A stretch of 64,000 nucleotides of DNA from Flavobacterium sp. 9R (GTDB taxonomy: Bacteria; Bacteroidota; Bacteroidia; Flavobacteriales; Flavobacteriaceae). Numbering within the stretch: the stretch's first letter is position 1; each line of letters begins with the position of its first letter. The position numbers and the translations under genes were made by a program. The stretch covers positions 688,531 through 752,530 of the forward strand of contig NZ_LR733413.1 in the NCBI RefSeq assembly GCF_902506345.1, in the 5' to 3' direction. Below the pieces are notes generated by a model that saw only the letters and a program-made list of their open reading frames with translations, had not been told where the DNA came from and did no database searches. Below, piece by piece: positions 42,563 to 52,193 of this stretch.

Positions 42563-45091
42563 ATGAGAAAAAATTATTTTACATTTAAGAATCTTCGGCA
42601 ACTGTGTTTTGCCTTGTGTTTAGGAGTAACTGTTCAAGCACAAACCTATACAAGCTGGAAAGTGGGTAGTACCACAGATGTTACAACAACAACTACTGGC
42701 GGTATGTGTTTGATGGGTGGAGGAATAGATAACGATGATGCCATCAAATGGATGTTTCAAAAAGCAGGAGGAGGAGATGTGGTTGTTTTGCGTTCCGCGG
42801 GAACCGATGGTTATAATACTTATATGTATTCTGAGTTGGGTGTGCCGGTAAATTCAGTAGAGACGATAATTATAGATACTAGAGCAAAAGCAAGTATTGC
42901 AGCGATAGCTACAAAAATCAGAAATGCGGAAGCTTTGTTTATTTCGGGAGGCGACCAAGCGACTTATGTTTCCTATTGGAAAGATACCCCAGTAGAAGAC
43001 GCAATCAATTATTTAATCAATACCAAAAAAGTACCAGTTGGCGGAACTAGTGCGGGTTGTGCTATTTTAGGGCAATTTTACTATAGCGCTGCCAATACAA
43101 GTATTGTTTCTGCTGATGCATTGGCTAATCCCTATGCTACTGGGGTTACCATAGGTGTCAATGACTTTTTATCTAGCCCTTATTTGGCTAATGTGATTAC
43201 GGATACCCATTATGATAATCCTGATCGTAGAGGAAGACAAACTGCTTTTTTAGCAAGAATGTGGAAGGATTTAGGCGCTGGATTGAATGCAAAAGGGATT
43301 GGAGTATTTGAAAAAACAGCAGTGTGTATCGACCAAAACGGATTGGCACGTGTTTTTGCTCCAACAACAGCTAGCTTTGCTTATTTCTACCAAATCGAAT
43401 CGAATTCTACTCCAGAAACGGTTGTTTCGGGAACGCCTTTAACTTGGAATAATGCCGGAAAAGGAGTTAAGATTGTTAAGATTCCGGGTAATACCGCTGG
43501 TTCCAATACTTTCGATTTAAACAATTGGACGACTACTTCTGGTAGTGGAATCTCTTGGGGTAACATCAAAGTAATTAGCGGTACTTTGACAGAAACACTA
43601 GGCGGTACACCTCCAGGAGGGACGCCTTCTTGTGCTACACCTTCAGGGGTAACGGCTAGTGCAATTACTAATACAAGTGCAACAATATCTTGGACATCTA
43701 CTACAGCAACTAGCTACACGGTTCGTTACAAAACAACAGCTGCAACTGCTTGGACTACATTACCCAATACCACTTCTACATCATCAGCGCTAACGGGGCT
43801 TACTTTGGGAACTTCCTATAATGTTGAGGTAATTGGAAATTGTACTTCGGGTGCTTCTACTGCAGGAACTGCTCAATTTATAACTACTGGAGGAACAACA
43901 GTTATAACTTATTGTGCTTCTAAAGGAAATAGTGCTGCTACTGAGTGGATTAGTAAAGTAGTTATTGGAACAATTAATAATACATCTGGAGCAAACGGTG
44001 GTTATGCTGATTTCTCTGCACAATCAACTTCAATTGCTAAAGGTACTGCTACAACATTGACCTTAACGCCTGGTTTTAGTGCAACCAGAAGTTTGTATTG
44101 GAAAGTATATATTGACTATAATAATAATGGATTGTTTACTGATTCGGGTGAAGATGTGTATGGTGTTTTTAGTAGCAGCACACTTACTCCTTCAATTACA
44201 GTTCCAGCTTCAGCAGTAGCAGGTCCAATAAGAATGCGTGTTATTGTGAGTTATAATGCTATAACTTCACCTTGTGGAACTTATAATTATGGTGAAACAG
44301 AGGATTATACTTTAAATGTAGGAGGGACAACTACTCCTCCAGCTACCTATTGTGCCTCAAAAGGAAATAGCGCTACTAGCGAATGGATATCCAAAGTGGC
44401 TATAGGAACAATTTCTAATACTTCGGGAAAAAATGGTGGTTACGCTGATTTTTCTGCACAATCGACCACAATAACTAAAGGAACTGCAGCTACATTAACT
44501 TTAACCCCAGGTTTTAGTGCAACTAGAAGTTTGTATTGGAAAGTGTTTGTAGATTATAACAATAATGGTCAATTCACAGATGCAGGTGAGGAAGTATACA
44601 GTGTTTATAGCAGTAGTACACTTACCCCATCAATTACAGCTCCTGCTTCTGCGGTTACAGGTGCAGTAAGAATGCGAGTTATTGTTAGTTACAATTCGAT
44701 TACCTCTCCTTGTGGGACATACAACTATGGTGAGACAGAAGATTACACCTTAAACATTACTACTTCTGCAGCCAAAGCTATAGCCTTGAAAGAGGCAATC
44801 AATGAAGATACTGTTGTGGTTGAGAATGATGCAACTTCCAAAAAAATAGCTGTGTATCCTAACCCTGCAAGAGAAGATTTTAATATTGAGTTTGATAGTA
44901 AAAAAGAGGACAAGGTATCGATTCACATTTTTTCTTTAAGTGGCAATGAAGAGAAAAATATAGAAGTGAAATCTGAAAAAGGGGCGAATAGAATTAGAAC
45001 AACAACCAATGGTTTGGTTCCTGGCCATTATATTGTGAAAGTGATAAGATCCGGTGAAGTGCTTACTTCAAAAATGATCATTTCGAATTAG
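42563..45091 (+). CDS. T9SS-exported cyanophycinase-like (S51) protein with GEVED repeats
   Basis: An 842-residue secreted protein from 42563 (MRKNYFTF), signal peptide ending VQAQ. Residues about 40-320 match the cyanophycinase/S51 fold: FISGGDQATY, GGTSAGCAILG with nucleophile Ser163, and DTHYDNPDRRGR with a likely His. Then an FN3-like domain (about 375-445), two near-identical GEVED domains (about 450-590 and 595-735; YCASKGNS..., DYNNNG, CGTYNYGETEDYTLN), and a T9SS type A sorting domain at the end (VYPNPAREDFNIEF). It would be exported to the surface or medium. Real substrate (cyanophycin or other isoaspartyl peptides) is inferred. Confidence 0.9.
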   Translation: MRKNYFTFKNLRQLCFALCLGVTVQAQTYTSWKVGSTTDVTTTTTGGMCLMGGGIDNDDAIKWMFQKAGGGDVVVLRSAGTDGYNTYMYSELGVPVNSVETIIIDTRAKASIAAIATKIRNAEALFISGGDQATYVSYWKDTPVEDAINYLINTKKVPVGGTSAGCAILGQFYYSAANTSIVSADALANPYATGVTIGVNDFLSSPYLANVITDTHYDNPDRRGRQTAFLARMWKDLGAGLNAKGIGVFEKTAVCIDQNGLARVFAPTTASFAYFYQIESNSTPETVVSGTPLTWNNAGKGVKIVKIPGNTAGSNTFDLNNWTTTSGSGISWGNIKVISGTLTETLGGTPPGGTPSCATPSGVTASAITNTSATISWTSTTATSYTVRYKTTAATAWTTLPNTTSTSSALTGLTLGTSYNVEVIGNCTSGASTAGTAQFITTGGTTVITYCASKGNSAATEWISKVVIGTINNTSGANGGYADFSAQSTSIAKGTATTLTLTPGFSATRSLYWKVYIDYNNNGLFTDSGEDVYGVFSSSTLTPSITVPASAVAGPIRMRVIVSYNAITSPCGTYNYGETEDYTLNVGGTTTPPATYCASKGNSATSEWISKVAIGTISNTSGKNGGYADFSAQSTTITKGTAATLTLTPGFSATRSLYWKVFVDYNNNGQFTDAGEEVYSVYSSSTLTPSITAPASAVTGAVRMRVIVSYNSITSPCGTYNYGETEDYTLNITTSAAKAIALKEAINEDTVVVENDATSKKIAVYPNPAREDFNIEFDSKKEDKVSIHIFSLSGNEEKNIEVKSEKGANRIRTTTNGLVPGHYIVKVIRSGEVLTSKMIISN

Positions 45092-45115
45092 TAATTGAAT
45101 TAGTTTTTTGCAAAA

Positions 45116-45157
45116 GAACCCCCTTCATTTGATCTCTGAAGGGGGTTCATTTTTTTT
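45116..45157. terminator. Bidirectional terminator
   Basis: A perfect 12-bp stem GAACCCCCTTCA (45116-45127) with TGAAGGGGGTTC (45137-45148) and a T-run, between convergent genes. Confidence 0.9.
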
Positions 45158-45171
45158 AAAAGAGGCTTTTT

Positions 45172-46374
45172 TTACTCTATGTCGTCTAACTTGAAAGGAT
45201 AATCGCCAAACAAAGTTGCTAATTTTCTAACCGCATAGGTGTTTTTAGTCATTTTATTGGATAAAGCAATAATAGTAACTTTTTCTTTTGGCAAAGTTAT
45301 GTAGGAAGAGGTATTCCCATGCCACCAACCATTGTGAAAATAAAAATTCTGACCGGTTTCCCAATTGATCATTCTAATCCCAAGGCCATAGTTTTTGGTT
45401 CCTTTTCGCTCATTGCTATACGGTTTAAAAACTTGTTCCCATAATCCAGGCTCCAAGAAGTTTTTAGCATTTCTTGCCAAATCAAATTTGAGTAAATCTC
45501 TCGGAGTGGAATAAATGTTTTTATCTCCATAAACGCCATCCAAATAATCGATTCCGATTTCTACTTTGTTCGCTTTGTAAGAAGGTACAATTCTTTTCTT
45601 GTCTTTTTTTATGTCACAAACAAAGGAATGTGTCATTCCCAAAGGTTGAAACAGCATTTTGTTCATAGCTTCTATATAAGAAAGTTTGGTAACTTTTTCT
45701 ATAATTAAAGCAAGCATCGCATAATTAGTGTTGCAATATGCAAAACGACTGTCTGTTCTAAATTCTAAACCTATGTTTTTGGTCGCCATCAAATCCAATA
45801 AATCCTGATTGGTCAACGTTTTGTGTCGGTCCCAAATATTGGCCTTTCTGTCTGTAAAATACGAATAGTTGCGTATCCCACTTCTGTGATTTAATAAGGT
45901 TCTTATGGTAACATCAGGATAAGGAAATCGATCTAACAAAGTGGTTACTTTTTGGTCTAAATCCAATCGTTTTGCATTCACCAATTTCAAAATAACTGTC
46001 GCAGTCAAAACTTTACTTACTGAAGCTATGTGCAATGGGGTTTCGCTTGTAATTGTATCTTTATCCCTAAGGTTCGCTAATCCATTGTATTTTTCATAAA
46101 TAATTTGGCCATTTTGCGCCACTAAAAAACTTCCGTTCATAGTGTTATTGGGCCAGTTTTTTTTGTAAAAAGCGTCAATTTTTGCTCTTTTTTCTTGAAT
46201 ATAAGAGGCTGTTAATTCAGTACTATCTTTTGCAGCTGGTTTGAGTATCGGAAGTACGTTTTTTGGGAGCTGTGCATCGGTTAATTCTACTTTTTTTATT
46301 TCTTTTGCACAGGAGGTAATTGCCAAAGAAAGGACAAGTAATTGTGCTATATTTGCTTTTTTAATAAGAGTCAT
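45172..46374 (-). CDS. Serine hydrolase, class C beta-lactamase family lipoprotein
   Basis: A 400-residue lipoprotein from the start at 46374 (MTLIKKANI; lipobox AITSC). The beta-lactamase/transpeptidase-like set is visible: HIASVSKVLTA (SxxK), RFAYCNTNYAML (YxN) and FHNGWWHGNT (the HxG third motif). Such proteins act as esterases, D-aminopeptidases or DD-peptidases rather than antibiotic hydrolases. Substrate unknown. It is transcribed convergently with the cyanophycinase-like gene, with a shared terminator between. Confidence 0.9.
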   Translation of the reverse strand: MTLIKKANIAQLLVLSLAITSCAKEIKKVELTDAQLPKNVLPILKPAAKDSTELTASYIQEKRAKIDAFYKKNWPNNTMNGSFLVAQNGQIIYEKYNGLANLRDKDTITSETPLHIASVSKVLTATVILKLVNAKRLDLDQKVTTLLDRFPYPDVTIRTLLNHRSGIRNYSYFTDRKANIWDRHKTLTNQDLLDLMATKNIGLEFRTDSRFAYCNTNYAMLALIIEKVTKLSYIEAMNKMLFQPLGMTHSFVCDIKKDKKRIVPSYKANKVEIGIDYLDGVYGDKNIYSTPRDLLKFDLARNAKNFLEPGLWEQVFKPYSNERKGTKNYGLGIRMINWETGQNFYFHNGWWHGNTSSYITLPKEKVTIIALSNKMTKNTYAVRKLATLFGDYPFKLDDIE

Positions 46375-46622
46375 TTGTTGGAAAATTGAAAAAAACAAAT
46401 ATATAGAATCAATTGCTTTTTAATTCTAGTTTTTTTCAAAATATCTCACTTTTCATCCTCATAAAAATAAGGCTTCAGTTTAGAGTATTGGAGTTCAATA
46501 ATTAATGTAAATGCTTTTTGACAATAATAGATGGAAAATGCTTGTTTTTCGATTATATTGTTATATTTGTAACAAATAAATTCAATAAAGTTAAATAATA
46601 ACGTAATTTAAATACTATAAAA

Positions 46623-47825
46623 ATGAAGTTTGGAATTATCAAAGAAAGAAAAAACCCACCAGATAGAAGAGTTGTTTTTTCTCCCAATGAAATCAAAACC
46701 ATTCAAGAACAATTTCCTGTAGTATCTTTTAAAGTGGAACCTTCTGATATTCGTATTTTTTCGGATGCAGAATATCAAAACTTGGGAATCGAAGTTACTG
46801 ATGATTTGTCCGACTGCGAAGTCTTATTTGGTGTCAAAGAAGTTCCTGTAGAAGCTTTAATTCCTAATAAAAAATACTTCTTTTTTTCTCATACCATCAA
46901 AAAACAACCTTACAATCAAAAATTATTGCAAGCCGTTTTAGAGAAAAACATAGAATTATACGATCATGAAACTATCGTTGATGCGGCTAATAAAAGACTG
47001 ATTGGTTTTGGACGTTATGCAGGTATAGTAGGAGCGTATAACGCAATTCGTGCTTTTGGAATTAAATTCGAATTGTTTAAAATGCCAAAAGCATCTACTT
47101 TGAAAGGGAGAGAAGCTTTGGTACAGCAAGTAAAAAGACAAATCATTCCTCCTATAAAAATTGTAGTTACGGGTACAGGAAAAGTGGGGGGTGGAGTGAA
47201 GGAGATGCTGTTAGAGATGAAAATCAAAGAGGTTTCTGTTGAAAATTTTTTAACCAAAAAATTTACGCAACCGGTATTTACTCAAATAGATGTTTTAGAG
47301 TACAATAAAAGAATTGATGGTCAAAAATTAGATACTAAAGATTTTTATAAAAACCCATCAGAATACGAATCCGATTTTGAGCGTTTTACGAAAGTAGCAG
47401 ATATTTATATTTCAGGCCATTTTCACGCAAATGCTGCTCCTCAAATTCTATCTCAAAAAATGTTACAAGCCAGTGATTGTGCGATTAAGATTGTAGCCGA
47501 TGTATCTTGTGATGTAAATGGCCCAATTGCTTGTACCTTGAGAGCTTCTACTATAGAAGAGCCTTTGTATGGCTATTTGCCAATTGAAAACAAAGAAGTG
47601 GATGTATTTCATCCTGCCGCAATTGTGGTAATGGCAGTGGATAATTTGCCTTGTGAATTGCCCAAAGATGCGAGTGAAGGTTTTGGTGAAATGTTTACGC
47701 AACACGTAATTCCAGCATTTTTTAATAATGATGCTGATGGAATTTTAGAGCGAGCTAAAATGACTCAAAATGGGGAATTAACAGAACGTTTTAGTTATTT
47801 GCAAGACTACGTTGCAAAAAAGTAA
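46623..47825 (+). CDS. Saccharopine/alanine dehydrogenase family oxidoreductase
   Basis: A 400-residue NAD(P)-dependent enzyme. The N-terminal half is the AlaDh/PNT-N type (FGIIKERKNPPDRRVVFSPNE, SDCEVLFGVKEVP), followed by a Rossmann loop KIVVTGTGKVGGGVKEMLL (about 180-198). The C-terminal part (DVSCDVNGPIACTLRAST) resembles lysine-forming saccharopine dehydrogenase (Lys1). Reaction inferred: interconversion of an amino acid and its oxo form. The alternative is alanine dehydrogenase; the sequence does not settle it. It stands alone with a small membrane protein gene behind it. Confidence 0.8.
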   Translation: MKFGIIKERKNPPDRRVVFSPNEIKTIQEQFPVVSFKVEPSDIRIFSDAEYQNLGIEVTDDLSDCEVLFGVKEVPVEALIPNKKYFFFSHTIKKQPYNQKLLQAVLEKNIELYDHETIVDAANKRLIGFGRYAGIVGAYNAIRAFGIKFELFKMPKASTLKGREALVQQVKRQIIPPIKIVVTGTGKVGGGVKEMLLEMKIKEVSVENFLTKKFTQPVFTQIDVLEYNKRIDGQKLDTKDFYKNPSEYESDFERFTKVADIYISGHFHANAAPQILSQKMLQASDCAIKIVADVSCDVNGPIACTLRASTIEEPLYGYLPIENKEVDVFHPAAIVVMAVDNLPCELPKDASEGFGEMFTQHVIPAFFNNDADGILERAKMTQNGELTERFSYLQDYVAKK

Positions 47826-47971
47826 TTGATTGTAGATGTATAGTAGTATAATAACATGATCCTGAGTTAAGGCAAAATGGATTTAAAAATATAGTGGAGT
47901 TTTTAAGGATTTTATTGGTTTAAAAAAATATTCCCACTATATTTGTCGCAACATTCAAAATTCCGGAAAAC

Positions 47972-48145
47972 ATGTTTGAATTTTCACAGTATTTAGGCTT
48001 CTTACTTTTCTTAACCATCCTAACAATGGGATTTTGGTTAATGTTTTTCTTAGTTGGTTTCATTTCCTATTGGGTAGGTGGAGCATCTTGGGAAGCATAC
48101 AAAGAGAAAAAAGCAAAACAGAAGCAAGAAGAAGAATTAGTGTAA
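47972..48145 (+). CDS. Small membrane protein, 57 residues
   Basis: A short frame with ATG at 47972 encoding one long hydrophobic stretch (YLGFLLFLTILTMGFWLMFF, continuing to about residue 38) and a charged C-terminal tail (YKEKKAKQKQEEELV). No family recognised. A terminator starts 16 bp after the stop, which supports a real transcript. It lies 146 bp after the dehydrogenase gene. Confidence 0.7.
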   Translation: MFEFSQYLGFLLFLTILTMGFWLMFFLVGFISYWVGGASWEAYKEKKAKQKQEEELV

Positions 48146-48160
48146 TCTAATTATCTCTAT

Positions 48161-48192
48161 AAAAAAGGACTCCGCAACGAGTCCTTTTTTTT
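48161..48192 (+). terminator. Terminator of the small membrane protein gene
   Basis: AAAGGACTC pairs with GAGTCCTTT, followed by a T-run. Confidence 0.85.
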
Positions 48193-48216
48193 ATGCATAC
48201 GATTGAACGGTAAACA

Positions 48217-48248
48217 AAAAAAAGACTCGTTTTCACGAGTCTTTTTTT
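48217..48248 (-). terminator. Terminator of the TonB receptor gene
   Basis: A perfect stem AAAAAAAGACTCGT (48217-48230) with ACGAGTCTTTTTTT (48235-48248), 18 bp beyond the receptor stop on the leftward side. Confidence 0.85.
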
Positions 48249-48265
48249 TAATGCGAAATCTGGGT

Positions 48266-50710
48266 TTAACCTTGGAATTCCATTTCGCCTTCGTTCATAT
48301 TTCTCTTAGGCTTTTCTCTTTCGTTTTTAGGTTTGTTGAAACGATAGGTAAATGACAATGTAAACTGTCTTTCTCTCCACTGCATTTCTGAATAGGATTC
48401 AACTCTTTGAATTTGAATTTCAGACATCATTTTTCTGCTATTGAAAACATCACTTACGTTAAAGGCAACCGTAGCTTTGTCTTTTAAAATATCTTTACTA
48501 AAACCTAAATTCATAGCCAATATTCCCAATCTTTTTCCTTGTGCATTATCTTGTGGCCCGTTGTACGTTAAGTTGGTTTGCCAGTCTATTTTGGATGGTA
48601 AAGTAATTTTAGAAGTCAATCGGGTAGACCAAGAAGTGGCATCAAAATCAAAGTTTTGAACAACTATCTCTCCATTTGAAGTTGTGTATTCATAATCGCC
48701 ACGGGTTTGCACTGCAAAGAAGTTAAAATTACTATTCAACTTCCACCATTTGTAAGGGGAATAATTTAAGTTAACTTCAAAACCAGTTCTCATTTCTGTA
48801 CCAAGATTAATTGGAGATGATTCAATTACTGTAATACCATTAACAGTTTTCCCAGAGTCACGTCTAACAAATTGGAAGGCATCTTTAGTAGTGTTATAAT
48901 ACAATGATGTGCTTAAAGTTAACTTTTCCCATCTTTTGATGTAACCAAAATCAATTGCATCAGTAAGCGCAGGATCTAAATCAGGGTTTCCAACAAAAAT
49001 ATTAATGTTACTCGAGAAGTTGTTAAAAGGGTTTAAGAAACGACCTCTTGGTCTTTGAATTCGTTTACTATAGCTAATAGAAGCACTACTTTTATCGGAC
49101 AATTCATAAGTGAAAAACGCACTTGGGAAGAGATTACCGTATTTTTTTGTATTGAAATCATTTGTTTTAAGGAAATTGATGTCAATATTTGAATCTTCAT
49201 ATCGCAAACCAAAAAGCATTGAGAGTTTGTTTACTTTTACACCATATTGCGTATAGAAAGCGTTTATTCTTTCTTTGTACTCTAAAAAATTAGTAAAAAT
49301 ATCAACAGGAACGCCATTGCTAGTTACGGCATAATCGGTGTTTAAATTTGTAAAGTCACCTCGGTAACCCGCTTCAAATTGTTGTCCTTTTCCTAATGGT
49401 AAAACATAATCAACCACAAATAAGTTTCTTTTCTGATCTTGATTATTTTGGGAATCATCCAATTTAGCAACTGGGTCAATCGTTGTTTTATCACTAATTA
49501 AAGCCGAATTCAAATCTTTATTGCTAGAAATAGAGATGTCAACACTCAACTTATGTCCTTCTTTTTTGAAGTTTTTAATAAAATTAGAAGCGAATTCAAA
49601 ATTCTCGCTATCGCTATCTTCTTTGTTTAAACGGTTACGAGTAAATTCATATATAAAATCTTTGTCGTAATTATCTTGGAATACATTATCTTCATTATTA
49701 CCATTACTTTTTCGGTAATTGATGCTGTTGGTCCAAGAAGTTGATTTGTCAATGTACCATTCTATACCTGCAGTACCGTTGTAGGCATTATTAAAACGGT
49801 CATTACTTCTGTCTTCATAAACGTAGTTTTTTACACTACCATCGGTATTGAAGTATTTTGCATTGGTTAATCCATTACCAGGATTGTTTCTGTAATTGTA
49901 ACCCTGAGTGGTAAACAGATTGAATTTTTCTGTTTTGTAATTCAAAGTTCCGCTTATACCATGGTTATCTGGGTAACCAGTATTGGCTATAAAAGTTCCA
50001 TTGAAGCCTTGGTTTTTTCCTTTTTTTAAGATAATGTTCAGTAATCCACCACCACCTTCAGCATCGTATCTAGCAGAAGGATTGGTTACAACTTCTACTT
50101 TTTCGATGGCATCAGCAGGAATTAATCGTAATGCTTCTGTAATATTAATAGCATTGGAAGGTCTACCATCAATAAGGATTCTTACGTTTTCATTTCCTCT
50201 CAAACTTACGTTTCCTTCAGCATCTACTGCTACAGAAGGTATATTGTCCAACACATCGCTTACTGTTCCTCCTTTTACCATTAAATCAGAACCTACGTTG
50301 TATACTTTTTTATCCAATTTAATTTCCACAGTTGTTTTTTCTGCACGAACTACTACCTCGTTCAATTGTGCGGCATCTTCTGCTAAACCAATTGTGCCTA
50401 ATGAAAGGTTCTCTGTTATGTTCTTTTCTTTAATGGTAGTTGATTTGAACGAGATAAACTCAACAATGATGTCATAAGTTCCAGAGCTTACATCTATGGT
50501 AAACTCACCTTTATTGTTGGTTACTCCACCTGCAATCATTTTTGGATTGGTGGTGTTTTTTAAAGTAATTGTTGCGTATTCAAGGGGTTGCTTAGAATTT
50601 TTTTCTATTACTTTTCCTGTAACTTTTAGTTTGGCTTTGCCTGGTTGTGCGTAGCCCAATAAGCTAAAACAGAACAATAATAGGGTAATGGTACTGGTAA
50701 GTTTTTTCAT
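48266..50710 (-). CDS. TonB-dependent receptor family outer-membrane beta-barrel
   Basis: An 814-residue outer-membrane protein with a signal peptide (ending GYAQPG). A carboxypeptidase-regulatory-like domain (about 25-105, VTGKVIEKNSKQPLEYATITL), then a plug (about 120-215, VSDVLDNIPSVAVDAEGNVS, LRGNENVRILIDGRPS) and a long barrel ending in FTLSFTYRF before a basic tail. It lacks the SusD partner of polysaccharide systems, so it is more like a siderophore or peptide receptor, or a non-transport OMP_b-brl_3 barrel. Substrate unknown. It lies 85 bp downstream of the ArsC-like gene. Confidence 0.9.
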   Translation of the reverse strand: MKKLTSTITLLLFCFSLLGYAQPGKAKLKVTGKVIEKNSKQPLEYATITLKNTTNPKMIAGGVTNNKGEFTIDVSSGTYDIIVEFISFKSTTIKEKNITENLSLGTIGLAEDAAQLNEVVVRAEKTTVEIKLDKKVYNVGSDLMVKGGTVSDVLDNIPSVAVDAEGNVSLRGNENVRILIDGRPSNAINITEALRLIPADAIEKVEVVTNPSARYDAEGGGGLLNIILKKGKNQGFNGTFIANTGYPDNHGISGTLNYKTEKFNLFTTQGYNYRNNPGNGLTNAKYFNTDGSVKNYVYEDRSNDRFNNAYNGTAGIEWYIDKSTSWTNSINYRKSNGNNEDNVFQDNYDKDFIYEFTRNRLNKEDSDSENFEFASNFIKNFKKEGHKLSVDISISSNKDLNSALISDKTTIDPVAKLDDSQNNQDQKRNLFVVDYVLPLGKGQQFEAGYRGDFTNLNTDYAVTSNGVPVDIFTNFLEYKERINAFYTQYGVKVNKLSMLFGLRYEDSNIDINFLKTNDFNTKKYGNLFPSAFFTYELSDKSSASISYSKRIQRPRGRFLNPFNNFSSNINIFVGNPDLDPALTDAIDFGYIKRWEKLTLSTSLYYNTTKDAFQFVRRDSGKTVNGITVIESSPINLGTEMRTGFEVNLNYSPYKWWKLNSNFNFFAVQTRGDYEYTTSNGEIVVQNFDFDATSWSTRLTSKITLPSKIDWQTNLTYNGPQDNAQGKRLGILAMNLGFSKDILKDKATVAFNVSDVFNSRKMMSEIQIQRVESYSEMQWRERQFTLSFTYRFNKPKNEREKPKRNMNEGEMEFQG

Positions 50711-50795
50711 TTTTTATTTTTTGTTTACACCTTTAGACTAGTAAAAGAGTAATAGGTTTCATTTACAAATGGTAAAAATTTGTTAAAAAAAGAGA

Positions 50796-51143
50796 TTATT
50801 TTTTAAGAAAGTTGATGATATTCTCTTCATCACGGGCAATTATTGCTTTTTCTTCAGAAATTAAGAGAGGTCTTTCTATTAGTATTGGGTTGGTAATCAT
50901 TATTTTAATGAGCTCTTCGTCTGTAAAGTCTTTCCCTTTGAAATTGTCAATCCAAGTTTTTTCTTTTTGTCGAACCAAATCGATAGGGTTTAAGTTTAAC
51001 TTTTCTAATACCTCTTGCAATTCTTCTGCTGTTGGAGGCGTTGTTAAATACGGGATGATTTCGAATTCCTTTCCAGAAGTTTCAAGCATTGATAGGCATT
51101 TTCTGGATTTGCCACAGCGATTGTTATGAAAAATTTGTAACAT
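50796..51143 (-). CDS. ArsC/Spx-family glutaredoxin-type protein
   Basis: A 115-residue thioredoxin-fold protein of the ArsC family. FHNNRCGKSRKCLSML holds the N-terminal Cys and a second Cys six residues later; LNPIDLVRQKEKTW and NPILIERPLLIS are the other family motifs, the Arg of IERP being the anion-binding one. Members are arsenate reductases or Spx/YffB-like redox proteins; neither arsR nor arsenite pump genes are near, so arsenate reduction is uncertain. The TonB receptor gene follows 85 bp downstream. Confidence 0.9.
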   Translation of the reverse strand: MLQIFHNNRCGKSRKCLSMLETSGKEFEIIPYLTTPPTAEELQEVLEKLNLNPIDLVRQKEKTWIDNFKGKDFTDEELIKIMITNPILIERPLLISEEKAIIARDEENIINFLKK

Positions 51144-51198
51144 TTTTTTGATTTTTTTGTATAGTTAATGCAAAATAAATAGGTACTTTTAGGGAGTG

Positions 51199-51206
51199 CA
51201 AATGTA
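51199..51206 (-). promoter_or_regulatory. Candidate -7 box of the ArsC-like gene
   Basis: Leftward TACATTTG, an exact match to TAnnTTTG, about 55 bp before the start codon at 51143. Confidence 0.4.
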
Positions 51207-51248
51207 TGCTAACTATATTGTAAATCTATTTAACAAACTGTTAATACT

Positions 51249-52166
51249 ATGTTTTTAGAACAAGGAGTTACTCCCCAAAATCATTTCTATAAGTACTTAC
51301 TAGGGTCACTTGCTGTGATTATAGCATCATCAGTTGGTCAATTGCCTATGTTGATAGCAATCTATTTTAAAGCTGTTAATAAAGAGGTCGCTTTTCCTTC
51401 TACAAATGAAGAGGTCATGCATTTCTTTTCTTCGAATACAACTTTATTTTTAATGTTGATTTCTTTCGTTTTTGCGTTAGGCGCTATGTTTTTAATAATT
51501 CGATTGTATCATAATCAGACCATACAATCTGTAACTACAACGAGACCAAAAATAGATTGGAAACGTGTATTTTTTTCTTTTGGATTATGGGCAGTAATAG
51601 GAGTTATAACTACAGGAATTGAATGGTATTTGAATCCTAGTTTCTTTCAAGTAAATTTTAATTTCGACGCGTTCATTGTTCTATTTTTAATTGGTATTGT
51701 ACTGATTCCAATTCAAACTTCAACAGAAGAATATATCTTTAGAGGATACTTAATGCAAGGTTTTGCTAATTTGTTTCGCAATAAATGGGCACCTTTACTT
51801 ATGACTTCTCTTATTTTTGGTTTACTGCATTGGTTTAATCCCGAAGTTGGAAAAATGGGAAACTCCATTATGATTTTTTACATTGGGACAGGCTTGTTTC
51901 TCGGTGTTATTACCTTAATGGATGATGGTATGGAATTAGCTCTTGGATTTCATGCCGCAAATAACTTGATAGGAGCTTTGTTGGTCACTTCTGATTGGAC
52001 AGCTTTTCAAACCAATTCGATATTAAAAGATGTTTCAGAACCTACCTTAGGTTTTGATGTTATCTTGCCCGTAATACTAATATACCCGATACTTTTGCTT
52101 ATCTTTGGGAGGAAATACAAATGGAATAATTGGAAAGAAAAACTTACAGGTAATATAAAAATTTAA
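51249..52166 (+). CDS. CPBP family intramembrane metalloprotease
   Basis: A 305-residue inner-membrane protein with about seven or eight hydrophobic segments. The CPBP/CAAX-protease motifs are present: TSTEEYIFRGYL (the EExxxR motif, Glu about 160), LIFGLLHW (FxxxH) and GFHAANNLIGAL (HxxxN). Relatives cleave or process membrane proteins or peptides. The substrate is unknown. It is 27 bp upstream of menE and probably co-transcribed with it; it faces the ArsC-like gene divergently. Confidence 0.93.
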   Translation: MFLEQGVTPQNHFYKYLLGSLAVIIASSVGQLPMLIAIYFKAVNKEVAFPSTNEEVMHFFSSNTTLFLMLISFVFALGAMFLIIRLYHNQTIQSVTTTRPKIDWKRVFFSFGLWAVIGVITTGIEWYLNPSFFQVNFNFDAFIVLFLIGIVLIPIQTSTEEYIFRGYLMQGFANLFRNKWAPLLMTSLIFGLLHWFNPEVGKMGNSIMIFYIGTGLFLGVITLMDDGMELALGFHAANNLIGALLVTSDWTAFQTNSILKDVSEPTLGFDVILPVILIYPILLLIFGRKYKWNNWKEKLTGNIKI

Positions 52167-52193
52167 TATATACTAGAATAAATTACTACTACT

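Noticed and set aside
48266..50710. TonB receptor as a SusC of a polysaccharide locus
   Set aside because: No SusD-like gene, glycoside hydrolase or sigma/anti-sigma pair is adjacent.
50796..51143. Arsenic resistance operon
   Set aside because: Only a single ArsC/Spx-like gene; no arsR, acr3 or arsB near it, so resistance is not supported.
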